Shown one piece after another: positions 13,030 through 27,358 of a stretch of 64,000 bases of DNA. The notes beneath the pieces are model-generated. The model saw only the letters and a program-made list of their open reading frames with translations. It searched no databases and was not told the DNA's origin. A program made the position numbers and the translations under genes. Positions within the stretch are counted from its first letter, which is position 1, and each line of letters begins with the position of its first letter. The stretch comes from Elysia crispata (taxonomy: Eukaryota; Mollusca; Gastropoda; Plakobranchidae): contig JAWDGP010001945.1 in the NCBI GenBank assembly GCA_033675545.1, positions 915,001 through 979,000 on the forward strand, in the 5' to 3' direction.

Positions 13030-14319
13030 AAAAACCATGCAAGTCCTAAAGCTCTCAAGTTTTATCTTAACGGTGAGATTTTGAGGTGCATCTTCGTCCA
13101 CAGTGACATGTTTTTACGTTCTATATCACTGATTATGACTTTAAGAAATATAACTTTTTTTTTCGGCCTTAATATTTTCCGAAAATTGACATATAGAGTA
13201 GTTTATTATTATAATTATTACTTTAATGTTAAGAAAAACATTCGAAAAAGGAGAAGTTTAAGTTTAATTTCAAAACTTGAAATTTGAAAAACAAATTGGA
13301 TGAAGTGTGCTAGATTACGTCCGCTTATCTAAAGAATGCGCTGCAGTAGTTGAACCAGGCTCAGAGTCAAAGGGAAAAAAAAAACATCTGTTAATAGAGG
13401 TTTATTTTTATGAACAATAGTTATTGACATGAGTTTTTCTCTTCAAAAAGAAATTTGACCAAAAGTTTTTTTTTTCCTTTTTTTTTATACCTTGAGCAAA
13501 ATTATGAGATTTTTATACCTGGAAATCCATGCAAATTTTATAGATTGAATCGAAAGATCCTTGGTCCAGGTCTATCGCTTGAACCTCTCAATTCCAATAT
13601 GCGCTCACAGGTGCTGATTGAGAAAGCAATTTTAATCTTTTCCTTCGAGCTTCCCAAATGAGGCAGATGGGATTTCAAATGCTATAAAGTTTTTTGGGGA
13701 AATATTTTTTTCCTTAATAATCAAATAAGGAACTGATTGGCCTAAGTATCTAAACAATTAGATATGGTGGGTTTTTTTTTCTTTTTCTTTCTTTTTTTTA
13801 AGAAAAATTGCTGAGGACTTGTCAGCTGCTTAAGAGCAAAAAAACGTTGCGATTTTTTGGTATGAATTTGATTCTTCAGCAAATCAGAGTTTGATAATCA
13901 TAAATACTTCGCGGTGGCATACTACACTGTGCTTTGATGCATCGTGTCACTGATTAAAATATGGAAAGCTTCGAAATTTTTTAAGTCAACGTTGCAGTCA
14001 TTACTTCCCTCCACCCCATTTTTTTTATGTTATATGTTTATTGCTGTCCCGTTGTTGTGTTTTGTCCTGCCAAAAAAAGTTGTGTTTCCCTCCATTTCAA
14101 TTTTAACGAGTGCTGACCTGGCAAAAGTATTGATTTTTTTTAAAACCACAAACTAATCTAAAGCCAAATTAAGGTCAAGGTTGCCTTCGACCAGTACAAG
14201 AGAAAGAATACTAGCCCATTAAGTTGATAATATGGAATAGCCGTTTCGTTTGTTTTCTATTTTTCCTTTTCATATGGTGTATTTGACATTTTATCTTTTT
14301 CTTTATTGCATAATTTGCT

Positions 14320-14320
<1 letters not shown>
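13030..14320. other. Non-coding stretch, no gene seen
   Basis: AT-rich with several poly-T runs and short low-complexity frames only. Confidence 0.4.
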
Positions 14321-14321
<1 letters not shown>

Positions 14322-14382
<61 letters not shown>

Positions 14383-14392
14383 TCTCTCTCTC
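14322..14392. repeat. (CT)n microsatellite
   Basis: CT dinucleotides with one interruption (CACT near 14376), passing into a C-rich tail. Confidence 0.95.
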
Positions 14393-14918
14393 CCCCCCCT
14401 CCCCCTTTTCCATTTCCTCTCTCACTCTCTCAAACCTCCCACAGGTGGACGGACCAGTGACTGCCAAGACGAGTGGCTAGTCGACAGCTGCTACTTCAGT
14501 TGTCTTTTGAAATCCCATTCGTTTTCTACTTTCCTTCTCTCCTGACATTAATATGTTCCTGCTGACCGCTCCAGTCTGCCCCTGAGCAGAAGTCCCGCCA
14601 ACTTGGACTCGGTGTCTTGGTCCACTGTCCATTTCTGCGACACTAGCTGGTTTGGCGCGCGCGCGCCGACAATTCAACAGGTGACAATGTGGGGCAAACT
14701 TTGAAAATACTTGACCTGATAAAAACCATTGTCTAAAAGAGTAAAGAGCCACAAGTGGTGACCTCGAGAAATAATGTGAGAGCGGTTTCTGCCAAACGTG
14801 CCATTAGTACAGGTCCTATATCTTTTTTTAAATCATAAAGACTTTTAGGATATATTGAGGGATAATTTCCTATTTATGAGCTGCTAAAAGTAATTTAGTT
14901 ACTACAAGTAAGTGTATT

Positions 14919-15048
<130 letters not shown>

Positions 15049-15985
15049 AAAGTTCTCTTTTCTCTTATTATTATTACAATTTTTTTTGGAGGGGGAATTT
15101 TGTTGTTGTTGATTTTTTTTTTTAGTTTTTTTTTTTTAAATAGTCAAAATGGAAGCATAAAAAAGGCGGGAAATAGAAATAATAACTATGGTATAAAACA
15201 AAAGTGATCTTCAGCATTAACCTTAATACAATATATATATATATATATATTATACTTTTTACATTAAAATCTTAAGAGGAAAGGTTTGCGGAAAAAAAAA
15301 GAGACGAGAAACATAAAGCATTGACGATTTTTATACTTGTACTTAAAGTACTGTAACCTTCACTGCTGAACACCAGCGCGGTTCAGAGAGATGTTATTTT
15401 ACGACCTGCCTAGACTGCTTGGACGTGTTGGTATTATATAGTGGTGGTCAGAGAAAATCTCGGGCAGGCGGGAGATTTGAGGAATTTGGTAGTTTTGTTT
15501 CGTTCTTTCTTCCTACAGGTGGTGAGTACCATCTGCCTGTGTTCTGACCACGCACACACACACCTTACCGTCTGTGGTCGTAAGGTCGCTGCCATGACCT
15601 TCTCAGATTGGGGACTTAGAAGGAATGCACTAAGCATAATTAATAGTATAAAGTTCTATGAAGGGCTAAGTGAGATTATTGAGAAAAAACAATAAAAACA
15701 ATGATTTTTCCGAAATCGTTAAAAGAATTTCGACACAAAGGGGTTGTCGCACTTGTTGCACGGGTTTTCGTGTGAATGTTGGGAAAAATTGTAAAAGGGT
15801 AGGAGAGATGTTTAGTGTTAATTTTTTTTAGACAGGCTTAGGCTTCAACGAAATATTCCTACATGTAGGCGACAAGTGAGTGTGCATGTAGGCTACCCAC
15901 TTTACCCAGCTTTGTATAACATTGAAAAGACTTAATATAATCGTTGGTATGTTTGCTTCTTTCATCATCTTCTTTTTGTTATTGT

Positions 15986-15988
15986 TAA

Positions 15989-16043
<55 letters not shown>

Positions 16044-16045
16044 GT

Positions 16046-16091
<46 letters not shown>
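15986..16091. repeat. Compound (TTA)n(CTA)n microsatellite
   Basis: A TTA block to about 16043 is followed by a CTA block to 16091. The poly-Leu frame through it is not a gene. Confidence 0.95.
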
Positions 16092-16539
16092 GTCATACTC
16101 ATTATCATCATTAATATGTTAAGTCACATTCTTTTCTCTGAAATATCTGCTCCTTAGTTTAACTGTTTGTATTTCTTTCTAGTAAGGTGACCAGCCTGAC
16201 AACCACAAGTCTTACTGAACTAAATGTTAATTTTCAGTAAGCTCACAATATGAATAAACTTAATTACCGGTATTTCAATAGTTATTATGAGAGTCCAGAA
16301 GTAATGTTTGATCCTGCGTCTTACTATGAAAAAGTTCAAGCTCTGCTACATCTTGATTATTTTATTTCTGATTTAAATTTTAGCTGTGCCATACCCAATA
16401 CTATTATTAAATTCTTTCAGGCTCCATTTTAAATCGGTCCCTCAAGATTAGTAAGTGTCCTCATATCATCTTAGTTTGCAAAGTCGATGTCGACTTAGTT
16501 CGCCATGCCGGCTGGGCACCATAAGAATAGAAAGAGAGT

Positions 16540-16657
<118 letters not shown>

Positions 16658-16659
16658 GC

Positions 16660-19600
16660 AATTAGGACGCCTTTGAAGGAAAATTTCAAAAGCAATAATC
16701 CTAACACTGAACTTTTTTATTTATTTTTTTTTAAATGAAAAAAAAAGGCCTAGGCCTACTTGAAATTATTCAGTTTTACCTCACACAGATGCTGTGTTCT
16801 TCTTTCAGCATTGAGAGCAAAAAGTACCCAATGCTGGTTGTCGGATTTTTTTTCCTGTGCTGAGCAGAGATATATGATGACCTGAATATTGTAATAAATA
16901 ATGCAATCGGTTAGTATGTAAAATTCAGTTTAGAAAGGTCATCGGAAAAAAGTACAAACAAGGTTAGAAAGTTTTCCTAGTATCAGTATAACAATAAAAC
17001 TCTGAAATTTGCGCTTTAGACATTACAGTCTTAGAGCCACCAATTAATTCTTCCTTTTCATTTCTTCATTTCAGTTATCGAAATTTTAGAATAGCCATCC
17101 TCGCAACATTTGCAGTCAGTTTTAATTTCTTTTTTGTATTTTCAAGTCGTTCCTTTTTACAAGAGCATATTTTTTAAGCAGTGCTATAACTTTTTCCGAT
17201 GGGTTTGGACTCTGCAACTATCCATGCGGAAAAAAGAAACTGGCGTAAAGTTACTCTTATCCCCAGCAACCAGCTTAAAGATCAAGCTCCAAACTAGACG
17301 TACAATAACAGGCCGGGTCACCCATCAGTGAAACAGCTGATCGGGGATATTTCTTAAGGTCATTACGGACGTCACCATCGACTTTTGACCATTTCTGGAC
17401 TACCGGTGTGTGGCTTGAACTTTAGTACTAGTAGTCTAACTGTACACATGTGGGGAGCCCGAGGGTCAGCTGGCTAGGGTGGGTGGTCTGGGTGACCGTG
17501 GAAAGTGGATGTGTCCTGAACTTCACTCTGAAAAGGTCACGGAGTTTAAATAACAGTTACAGGCAGCGGCTCCTAATCCAAGGCGCCGTTTAATCCTATT
17601 CTCAATCTCTCATTTTGCTCTAACCTTTGCTGTCCAATGTAGAAAATCTGCACTTTGCCTGAAGAGATCTTTCTCAGAAAGAACTAAAAAATTTCTTTGC
17701 AATTACAAGGAAAAGAACTGCTTTTCAGCACTTCACTTGAACTCGTGTTGTAAAAAAAAATTCAGATTTTACCAGTTCAAAAGAAATAATGTTAAATGCA
17801 TATATTACATCCATCAAGCTGTTTCTGTTTAAACTTTCTTTTTTTCTCATCTCTTAATCTCTCCTAGCTTTTAAATAACAAAAAAAAAAAGCTCTAGAAT
17901 CCTAAGTCTAATTTACTGAAACGTAGGACTATTGCAAGACGCTATCACCCGCCCCTAACACACAAACAAGTATATTTATTATATAAACAGGTTTTAAACT
18001 TTCAATTCTTATTTCCGAATATTACGACCCACACCATCGGTAGGTGACTTAAGGGCCTTGCAAGCCTTACTTTGTAAAACGATTGCTTGTTTCATATGCA
18101 GTCAAAACTTGAGACCAACTAGCTATATCAAAACCTGTCTGATCTGATTCTGTGGCTGTCTGGGGAAGTCTAGATCTTGATTAGGTTTATTTAAACTAAA
18201 TATAACGGGGAACAAAAAGATCAACAGAAATTACAAATGAATATTGAAAACGTGTTAAACAATTTTACTAATTTAATTTCAAATTTTCTCTGATTTCAAT
18301 GTTGTGCAATCTCATTGGTGTTTGGTTTAAAAAAAAAAAAGATAAAAAAGAAATAGTAATGGCAAGCCTTTTACAATTGTTGCTAAACTGGGAAAAAAGG
18401 AGCATACTTATTATCATGAGCTGGACAAAAATGATGCTATAGCTTTAATAAACTTTCCAATTCTCAACACTTTCATGGACTGAAGTTTGTTTAGAAATAC
18501 CGGTAGCTCAGAATCAATCCGCGAAGAAGAGCAAAAAAGAGGATGCGCCTATGAAAGCATTTCCGCTTTTATTAAGTCTGGCCAATGAAAGATCTTCTCG
18601 ACATTTTTTCCCTAATTAATGATCAGAGATGTTTAAAAAGTTGAAGTACGCACTGCAAATCATTTATTCTGTTGTGCGCAGTCCCTATTCAAAAGTACAC
18701 AGGTGAGCATGACATTGAAAGATGCTATTTATATAATTATATATAAGCGGACTTGGGAGACTTTGTGCGCGAACTCCTCCGTTATTCTCCCCACACACCT
18801 TTGAAACTTTGCAGGCGTCTACTAGCTAGGTTCAAAATCATAAAAAAAAATCAACGCAAGCTGTTTTCCTCGATTTCCCTAAGTAAAATGCTTTGTTTCG
18901 TCAACATACAATCACCAATTTCGCGTGCCATAATGTCATTCTTTGAAATAGGAAGTCTTTCTCAATCGACTAGAGGTGTAGAATTCCCGCAAGACAGTGC
19001 ACTTATGATTTTAATTTGAAAATTGAAAGCTTTCTAATTAGATAAGGGCCTAAGGATCTAAAAAGTATGTCGATTTCTTTTATTCCAAAAGGAATTAAGT
19101 TCTACATCTAAATTTTATGTTTAGAATTAGAATACCCCGGTATTCGAGAAATCTAGATTCTAATTTCTGGGTAAAGATAGATAAATGGAGGCATTTAATT
19201 ATACCTGGATCATATAAGTAAATTAAGAGAATCTCAAGACTATTAATTATAACCCTCTTTAGATGCACACTCGCACCCCAGCCACGGCAAACTGACGCAA
19301 GGTTGTAGAACGGGATTTTCAGTTTGTTAATGTATAAATTTAAATGACTTTTGGTGCATTTAATGCTCTTTTTGTGTACAAAATCTTATACTTTTCTTTT
19401 CCATTAATTATTCCAACATCATGAAGGTATTTGAAAAGTTTAACAATGTATTTTTTTTTTTAATTTAAAAGTATTTTACTAACTTTCTGCTAATTTAAAA
19501 ACAGGTTATCAATAAGATACAATGAGGAAGACATTTTGTCTTTAAAATGTCCATTCAGCTCAGCATATATTTTCAAGACCAGCAAAAGAAAAAGGGCAAG

Positions 19601-20330
19601 GATGCTCCGATGGGAAAGAGAAAGACGCAAACGCAAAAAAGAAAATGTTTTTTTTTTTTTTTGGTCCTGAGTAACAATTAGCCAGGCTGAAATACCAAGG
19701 TAACTATCAAGAAATTAAGAATTTCACTACCCAAAGCCCCTTCGAGCAATTAGATATGAGCCAACTTTAGACCCGAAGACTCGGATTCCAATCTTAGGAG
19801 TCATTAGTGTAAGCCCGTTCTAGCACCAGCAGGTTTCAAACCCAGGGTCGTTGAAATCTTCACATTCAAGGTCTTTGCTATTGTGGACGCCACTCATGGA
19901 ATCTGTCACGAGGATCAAGATAGCCCGTTTCAAAGCTCTTAAAACCTTCTAATCCTGACATGTGAGATCTCATGAGACTCTCAGCTACTGAGAACTTCCA
20001 GTTCTTACATTTTTCTAGATCTAGGGATTGGCTGATTGCAACTCGACGTTCACACATTAGGAAATTAACAAGAAGTATACATTTCTATAAGTTTTCAGAG
20101 TTTTGTCGATTTGCAAGGCTCAAAACGCTTCCATGTGAGGTGCTTCTTTTTTAGTAAATAAAATATTGAAATAAAAAATTAAAGATAAAAATCTTCACTC
20201 TCTACACTGTGAGAGAGTTGGTCAGCATATCAGGTTTGCAGTTGACCGCTGATTCAGCCTGCCCGAAACTTAAACTCAATTTAATTATAACGGGGGATAT
20301 TTTTTAAAGTTTATCAGATAATAAAATCCA
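16660..20330. other. Non-coding stretch, no gene seen
   Basis: Mostly AT-rich unique DNA. A slightly GC-richer patch lies at about 17320-17560 but has no usable frame. No exon, RNA gene or element end could be supported. Confidence 0.4.
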
Positions 20331-20351
20331 CTCTTATGCCTAACAAAGAGA

Positions 20352-20500
20352 GAGCCTGTCGTATCCAGATCAGTTTTGATAACATACACAACAGACTGAG
20401 AAGCAGGTTCATGTTAAACATTACAGTACTTAACCTAGCTTTTTGTAACATTACAGTGTCTCCAGAAAGTTTTCTCTCTCTCTTTCTCTCTCCCTGTGTG
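20352..20500 (+). repeat. Diverged dispersed repeat, copy 1
   Basis: A segment around 'TGATAACATACACAACAGAC' resembles 21674-21800 (same order of words: GAGCC/GACCC, CAGT.TTGATA, ACAACAGACTGA, TTCATG.TT, ACATTA), and both pass into CT-rich sequence. Family unknown. Confidence 0.4.
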
Positions 20501-21673
20501 TATGTGTGTCTCTCTCTTCTTCATTGCGTATGCATTTGGTGGAAAAAAAAAAACCAAGAGAGCCCCTACAACATAATGAGCTAACCCTGGAATTTCGAAA
20601 GCTTCTACAATTTCACAAGACACGAATAAAGCACATTTCTCGTGAAAACACAGCTTAATTCTTTGCATTAACAGAAAACGTGTTATTCATAATACATGTA
20701 CTCTTGATGTTTATTTCTCTGTAACCTTATTCTTCATGTTTTCTTATATTCCCTAAGTTTCTGAGGCAGTTTCGTTCTTCTTTCCCACTAAATATCGTAT
20801 GTCCTGTTTTATGACAGTAGGCAGATGAAGCAAGACGTCCAGGGATTAGCGGTCCTTCTCAGATGACCTGATCAGGATTATCACCTGCTGTGGGGCGCGG
20901 GTCCCTGAAAATCCCTGGTTCTGGCTAAGATCATGTGACAACCAAGGTGTAGAGCTCTGAGCGATCTTGGGCTCTTGCTTAGCTAATCTCTGGTTTAATA
21001 CACTGATGGGTATTGTTCTGGCTATAACATCACAGCTGAGATCGAGCTAATGGCTTCAAACACTTGAAATATTCGCTGTTGGACCAAGAATCTGATCTTT
21101 ACAGAGCCAAGTACCCGAAGAAAGGTCTGGGTAGACATTTTGTTTTTTTTTCTGGTTGAAGGAATTAAAAATTTTAATGTCAATCGAGTAAAATACAGTT
21201 GTGTTAAAGCAAAAAAGCGTTATCTTATCAATGATGTTACAGAAAATTATCGAAGTTAACCAGTCTTGATAAAACAATGATTAAAAAAAAATAGCCTTCT
21301 AGTCATATATAGAAGTCGAGGAGACCCTATTATTTATTTTATTTTTAATTTAATACCATGCAAGCGAAACACGTCAAATCTTCATTATTCCAAATAGCGA
21401 ATTTGATTTGTAAAGGGATTGATGAAAAGCATGAAACACATAGGCGCATAATTTTAAAGCTGTTTAATTAAGAGTCATCAAAGCATTTTGATATCTTAAC
21501 AAAGGCAAGGACATCACAATCAGTTCCAAATCTATGTCATGGGTCTTAACTTCAGAAATTGCTGCTTCGCTGATTACAACTCATCCAAAGTTACGTGCGG
21601 TGGCTCAATTATTTTTATGCACCAGTCTGCATTACATTTTAAATAAGTGAAATGGGGAAGAACAACAAAAGGG

Positions 21674-21800
21674 GGACCCTATCATATCAACATCAGTCTT
21701 GATAGTATTGACAACAGACTGACAAGGGGTTTCATGGTTCACATTAGTTTTTGATTTCTCTCTCTCCGCTGAGAGCACGTGTCTTCTCTCACCCCCTTCT
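21674..21800 (+). repeat. Diverged dispersed repeat, copy 2
   Basis: Partner of the copy at 20352-20500, about 1.3 kb away in the same orientation. It shares GACAACAGACTGA and neighbouring words and also ends in a CT-rich tail. Confidence 0.4.
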
Positions 21801-22315
21801 CTCCTCTCCTCACAAAAAAGAGAAAAATTCGTGCATGTATGAGACATCCCTCATTGATATGGAACTAGAAATGAAATCTTTAAAATAAAGATAAAATGTT
21901 ATCATTTCTGATTTTATCTCTCACTTTGTCACAACTTTAATAAGCTACTGAATGGTGTTTATGTGGTGGTATTTAATACCGGATACTTCATTTGTTTCGT
22001 TTGAGGTCCTTAAAGACTAAAACATTCCATAAATAAAAAAAAAAATTAGAGAAGCTATTCATAATACTAGACAATATTTGAACTCTTTGAATATCTATTT
22101 CAAAGAAGGACTTTTAATTCAATGTGAATGTTCTTGGGGAATATTCCATCCTTTAAAACTCCAAGACATACGGTGGCACTTTTTCTCAAAATTAAAAAAA
22201 GGAGGTAATCTAGGCCTACTTCAAACTGTTTTACAGAAGAAAAAAATATGAAGCATTCTCATCTACCAAAACTGCCATCTATCACAAGTTAGTAGCATAA
22301 TAACACCATTCACAT

Positions 22316-22480
22316 ATAGTGGAATCTGGATAAAGTCATCACCTCAGGACCGATAAAAACTAGTTGACTTTAAGCAAAAATTGACTTAAAAAAGAAATAC
22401 AAAATATGACTGCCAAACAGAGTTGACTTTAAACAAGAATTTCCATTAAAAGTGTTGACTTTTTAAGTGGAATCCCATTT
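22316..22480 (+). repeat. Possible pogo/Tigger-type transposon end (solo)
   Basis: TAGTGGAATCTGGATAAAGT, CACCTCAGGACCGATAAAAA and repeated GTTGACTTTA words resemble the terminal region of TcMar-pogo/Tigger elements, which typically carry AGTGRAACCTC...GACC...TGGTCTTTAT patterns. The opposite end was not found nearby, so this is either a truncated copy or a chance likeness. Confidence 0.28.
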
Positions 22481-22499
22481 TTTTTATTTTTCAAAACAG

Positions 22500-24470
22500 G
22501 TAACATAGTGGCGACATAAAGTGCTCAAGGGTGGAACGGGATTGTCAAGAGTGAAAAGCCAACCAGGGACTTGTGGGCCTACAAGCATGTTATATTAATG
22601 CTCGAGGGAGGAAAAGGACACAAACTGCCGTACAATAAGTACATGTTTCATGCTGGTACACGGCAAATGGAAACGGAAGAGGTCCCTTCTCCCAATGTTG
22701 TTCCACACGATGCTGTGAATGGTGGGATAGTAACGGCCTACTAATGGACTGGGTAATTATCGGGGGAATACGAGCCGGCGTCCTGCAGCGCGCTGACGTC
22801 CACCTATGTCTATGCTCGCTGGTTTGGAGATGATGGAGGCGATCAGATCTGGAGCATTCAGCTCTGGCTGAGGCGTGGACGTGATCAACACTGAGCAGTT
22901 CTCACGAGAACAGACAGCAGGGAAACAAATGGTCTGTCAAAATGTTTTTATTACATGAGATCTATGATCTACGTCTCAAAACTATTCAGTAGGCTATGGT
23001 GCGGGTCGTTAGACAAGCTCCTATTTACGTTATTTAGAAATATTTCTGAAGCTGGCAAACGTCTTTTTTTCGATATTTTGTGGCATAACTCAGTCATGCA
23101 TGTCAGGTCAGTGAAATTTTAAAGGTCTGTGGTATAAAAAAATAACCAATGTTAATGCAGAGAGGGTTTGCACAATGAGGAAAAAATATATAAGAAGTAC
23201 AAGAAGAATACTTTCATACATTTCTTAATTTCAATCCGGTTATAACTATATTTTTTTATCGCCTGTCATTATCATTTTAGTAGGAATAACGTGAGTTTCT
23301 GCAAGGCAGTGGATGTCTTGATCCTTTTGCCGGAATTTATGGCCTGAAAAAAAAATGAGCATAAGGGAGGATCTGCCTTAAAATAGATTGTCAAAGTACA
23401 GAATTGACTGTTTAACATAATTGAACTAAAGGTTATAGATAATTATTGTACTTACGTTAATTGGTCTCACACCGCATTCAATAAAAGTATTTAAATTTTG
23501 TCTGGAATGCACTTAAGGAAATAATTAAAAAAGATTGAATTTGAAAATAATTTTAGCAAAGTATAAATGATAAAATATGAATACATTTCTTGAGATGTTC
23601 TGATAATTCACATTCCCAGGCCACCTGTGATTGAATGAACCAGTTGAGTTAGCGCTCTATATAGAACTGAATAGTATTGAAGTTACGGTACCAGGACTGG
23701 TCGTCTGACCCGTCTCCTTTAATAAAAAAAAATTATTATATGTACCTTTTCCGTATCAAGGCAAAACCAGGAAAATGTAGTCACTAAGGGAAACTATATT
23801 ATTATATTGTGGCCCTTTCACGTTGATGGTATTTAAAAGAATCAAAGTGGAAAAAAAAGTAAGATACCCGGTAACAGTGCAATTCACGCGTGAAGAATTT
23901 TGTCTCTTGAAAGTAAAACATGATAAATAGGTAGATAGATGGATGGATAGCCTAGAAACGATAGAGAGAAAGAGTGATTTTTGGGAACGTTTTTAAATCT
24001 CTAAAATTGTTATAGAAATAATGCCATAGGATAAAAGTACCAAAAAAAGTTATATAAATTCTACCTCGACCCCCCTGAAAAAAATGTAATAACTTTCTTG
24101 CCTTGAGAAATTTAAGGCATTATGAGTGCCATTTAATTGGGGAAAAAATGGTAAATATAATAAAAGCTTCAACTTGGCAACTCACTCCTCGACTAGTTTT
24201 TGCTGTTCTCAATGAGATAAACAATAATCTTAATCTGTCGCCGCGGAAAGTTAGGATTGAACATGGCAAAAGTTGCAACCAAAAATGGAAGAAGTTTCAA
24301 AAAGATAAAATAAAACAGAGTTGACGTAAATCAACCTTTGTAATATGTGCATTTCCTTACTATTATACTAATTACATTTGTGCTGCAAGGAAAATGAATA
24401 TTACAACGATATAACTAAAGCTTTATGACAAAACAGTTGCAAAAAGTATCATCACGACCTATGTAAATTA
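22500..24470. other. Non-coding stretch, no gene seen
   Basis: AT-rich. A GC-richer patch at about 22740-22900 has no frame that I recognise. Confidence 0.35.
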
Positions 24471-24474
24471 TGGG

Positions 24475-24723
24475 TCAAATTTGCCCTATAACATAAAAAT
24501 TAGTGAAATAGTTATTAAATATCAAAGAAGTCTCATCTAGCAAACTTGTTGATTGGAGACCAAAATGATCTCTCAATGTCTCTATACTGAGGCTTCCCCT
24601 TCTATCGCTGAGAATGAGATTGTACATAGAAAAGCTCCTCTCAGGCTCTGCATCAGCCGATTGCAGTGTGACAAACATGTACCTCTCAGCCAGCCGAGAG
24701 ATTCTGGAAGCGAGCAAGCACAA
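24475..24723 (-). pseudogene. hAT transposase relic: C-terminal dimerisation domain
   Basis: The minus-strand frame encodes LAERYMFVTLQSADAEPERS followed by FSMYNLILSDRRGSLSIETL, near-diagnostic of the hAT-family C-terminal dimerisation domain (pattern: L-A-x-R-Y, S-A-D-x-E-R-S-F-S, N-L-x-L-S-D-R-R, L-S-x-E-x-L). Only about 80 residues are open; the catalytic RNase H-like core and the BED finger are not visible upstream in the same frame. It is a 3' remnant of a DNA transposon (or a fragment of a domesticated derivative). No 8-bp target duplication or terminal repeat could be assigned. Confidence 0.62.
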
Positions 24724-25840
24724 GATTTTCAGACAAGCTCTGTCAAAAACTCCTGTTTGTGAAGACTTGACAGCTTTAAAGACTTAGTTCTGCCTGTAAT
24801 TAATTAATTTAGCCTTTGAAATCTCTTCCAGTCCTGGCAGTGTAGACCCCATCCGTCGGTTTCGGCGTCGTAATACATCGCTCAATATTCGACATGAGTT
24901 CGATTCTTGAGTAGTTGGACTGCAGATGAATGGGTGAAAAAAATATCGATGAAAAAAAATTATTGTTTTTTGCCATAAACGTGGCTAAATTTTCTTCATA
25001 AATTGCGAAAATAAAAAAAAAAAGTTGCGATTCGTCGTGATTTGGCCAATAGTTCCCCCCCCTAGATTCTAACATCTTTCATATTGGTTTCTACGTTGTC
25101 GACTTAAGTAAAATAGATTTTACTTAAAGCATAAACTTTCGCATTAATCTATAGCGTAAATAGACTTATTAAAAGCCCTAACGACGCAAAAGCTGTAGGC
25201 CTATGTGTGCAAAGTATACTAATTACTATTATCTAAATCCGTAGAGGATCTCTTCGTTTAAGCCTGCGTTTCAACAGAAGCTCTTTCCCAAAGCCCGATC
25301 AGATTTTGTAATCTTGTGCACGAGAGGGAATAAATAACAATTACTTGATGATTATTCAACTATTTTTACCGCAATTATTAGTGACTGTAAACAAAATGTA
25401 CCGGTAACTACAACAACTCTGTTCGCGACACCCACCTTGGGTTTTGTTACACCGGTACAAGTAAGTCACGAGACAGATTGAGCCATTTACGGTTAAACAC
25501 GATCAAATATAATTATACTCTTCTCATGTTACGTTAAATTTTGGTAACGACTATGGTGCAAACAACAGAACTGTGTAATCCCGTTACTCATTTACTTTAG
25601 TTTTTCAGTGCACAGAAAAGAGAATCGGCAACCGGCACAACCAGTTTCATCTTAACTAAGATCATAGCTTACTTATACATAAGTCATAATGCACTGAAGA
25701 CAAAAGCAGAAAGTACTTCACAGCTTGGATTTTATTCTCGGTTTATTTGGCGAGTTGATCTCTTTCGACATAAGCCGATCACTATTTAGCAAAACATAAG
25801 AGTTTCATACCCAGAACAGGCCCACCAATGGATGATAACT

Positions 25841-25888
25841 GTAGTAGAAGTAGTAGTAGTAGTGGTAGTGGTAGTGGTAGTGGTAGTG

Positions 25889-25923
<35 letters not shown>

Positions 25924-25984
25924 AGTGGTGGTAGTGGTGGTGGTGGTGGTGGTGGTGGTGGTAGTGGTAGTGGTAGTGGTAGTG

Positions 25985-26056
<72 letters not shown>
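25841..26056. repeat. (AGT)/(GGT) trinucleotide microsatellite
   Basis: 216 bp of AGT units with interspersed GGT units and a GGT-rich centre. The poly-Ser/Gly and poly-Val frames are artefacts of the repeat. Confidence 0.96.
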
Positions 26057-26059
26057 TCA

Positions 26060-27295
26060 TATAAATGTCAAGTAGTGAAATGAAATGCTCACGGTTCATT
26101 AATTTTAAAGGATCGGGTTTTTTTGAAAATTCAATACACATAGAACAATCTCTCATACTCATAGATTAATGACATGCTCTTTTTTTTTTTTTTCAGAATG
26201 AGTGGGACTTTGTTTTAAAGCAAGACTAGGTTCTCTTTCCCAATATCATTTAAGTGTAGGTGTCCCTTGAGGTTTTAATTGTGTAAGATGTCCTACCTGT
26301 GCCGATACTAAGACATAATTGCTGGGCTAGCAGTTAATTTTTGTTTCATAATATCAATGTAGTTTCGTTGGCTGTCGCTGTTTCGAATGTGCCGGTGGTT
26401 TTTTGTTGTTAAAACCGGTGTTTCTTTTATATGCTTTGAGTGATTTCTAGTTGTTCTGGCCTTTTTTGTTATAGCGGGTATCTAGGATAAAAAAAAATAA
26501 TTAAAAATTTGATGTCATATGGAGACTTTTTTTTATTGGCAATATATAATGAATAACTTAAATATTAATTTTAAATGAGTGTGTGTGTGTGTGTGGGGGG
26601 GGGGGAGGTTCTTGTTTGCAGGCAGGGTAGGAATTTTCAATTTGTTACAGTAATCTGTTACATTGGCATATTGGTGTTTAGAATATCAGATCCACAACCG
26701 TATCATTGTAAAACGCAACTTCGATTTCTTTCTCCGCTATCTCCTCCAAAATCACACAATGTACAGTAATGAGGTTTACAGAATTTTGATATGCCAATAT
26801 CAGTGTTCCACGGGGTACAAAAAAAAGTTTACAAAAATGTTGTGGACTTAGGCTAAAAAATGCTCTTGAAAGTTCATTAGATTTTTATTGCATATGTAGA
26901 TAAGACATCAAAATCGCAAAATTTGTTATGATGAACCGAATAAAATTTAAAAGGCTGTTCTGAACGGTTTACAATTTTCAAAGCGGATAACGTTTTCAAA
27001 ACATATTATTATTTTGCAAATATAATTAATGGAAAAAAAAAAAACATACTATATTACTTGAATGGAGCGAACAACTGGGAAAAAAATTAAATGAAATTTG
27101 ACTTACCCCTGTGTAAAGACAAAAGCATCATGTAAAATATGCCGTTCTGGTAGGAAAAAAAGGTACTAGTATTGATTTGATTGGTCAATATTTTAAGAAC
27201 TGTCATCGTCGCCATGTTTTCAAGAGCGGCGGTTGCAAATTAATTTCAAAATCACTTCTGCATTTTTCGTACACGTTTCGAACAAGTCTGCATAC
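26060..27295. other. Non-coding stretch, no gene seen
   Basis: AT-rich with a short (TG)n/G-run at about 26578-26606. No exon or element end recognised. Confidence 0.35.
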
Positions 27296-27299
<4 letters not shown>

Positions 27300-27351
<52 letters not shown>

Positions 27352-27358
27352 ATGTGTG
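27300..27358. repeat. (TA)n(TG)n microsatellite
   Basis: TA units to about 27332 are followed by TG units to about 27358. Confidence 0.95.

Noticed and set aside
19830-19860. GGTTTCAAACCCAGG resembling a pol III B box
   Set aside because: The palindromic word occurs without an A box or tRNA fold on either strand.
24809-25075. Minus-strand frame next to the hAT relic
   Set aside because: Low-complexity Phe/Asn-rich frame; not alignable by eye to any hAT segment.
25828-26083. Open frames coding poly-Ser/Gly and poly-Val
   Set aside because: They are translations of an AGT/GGT microsatellite.
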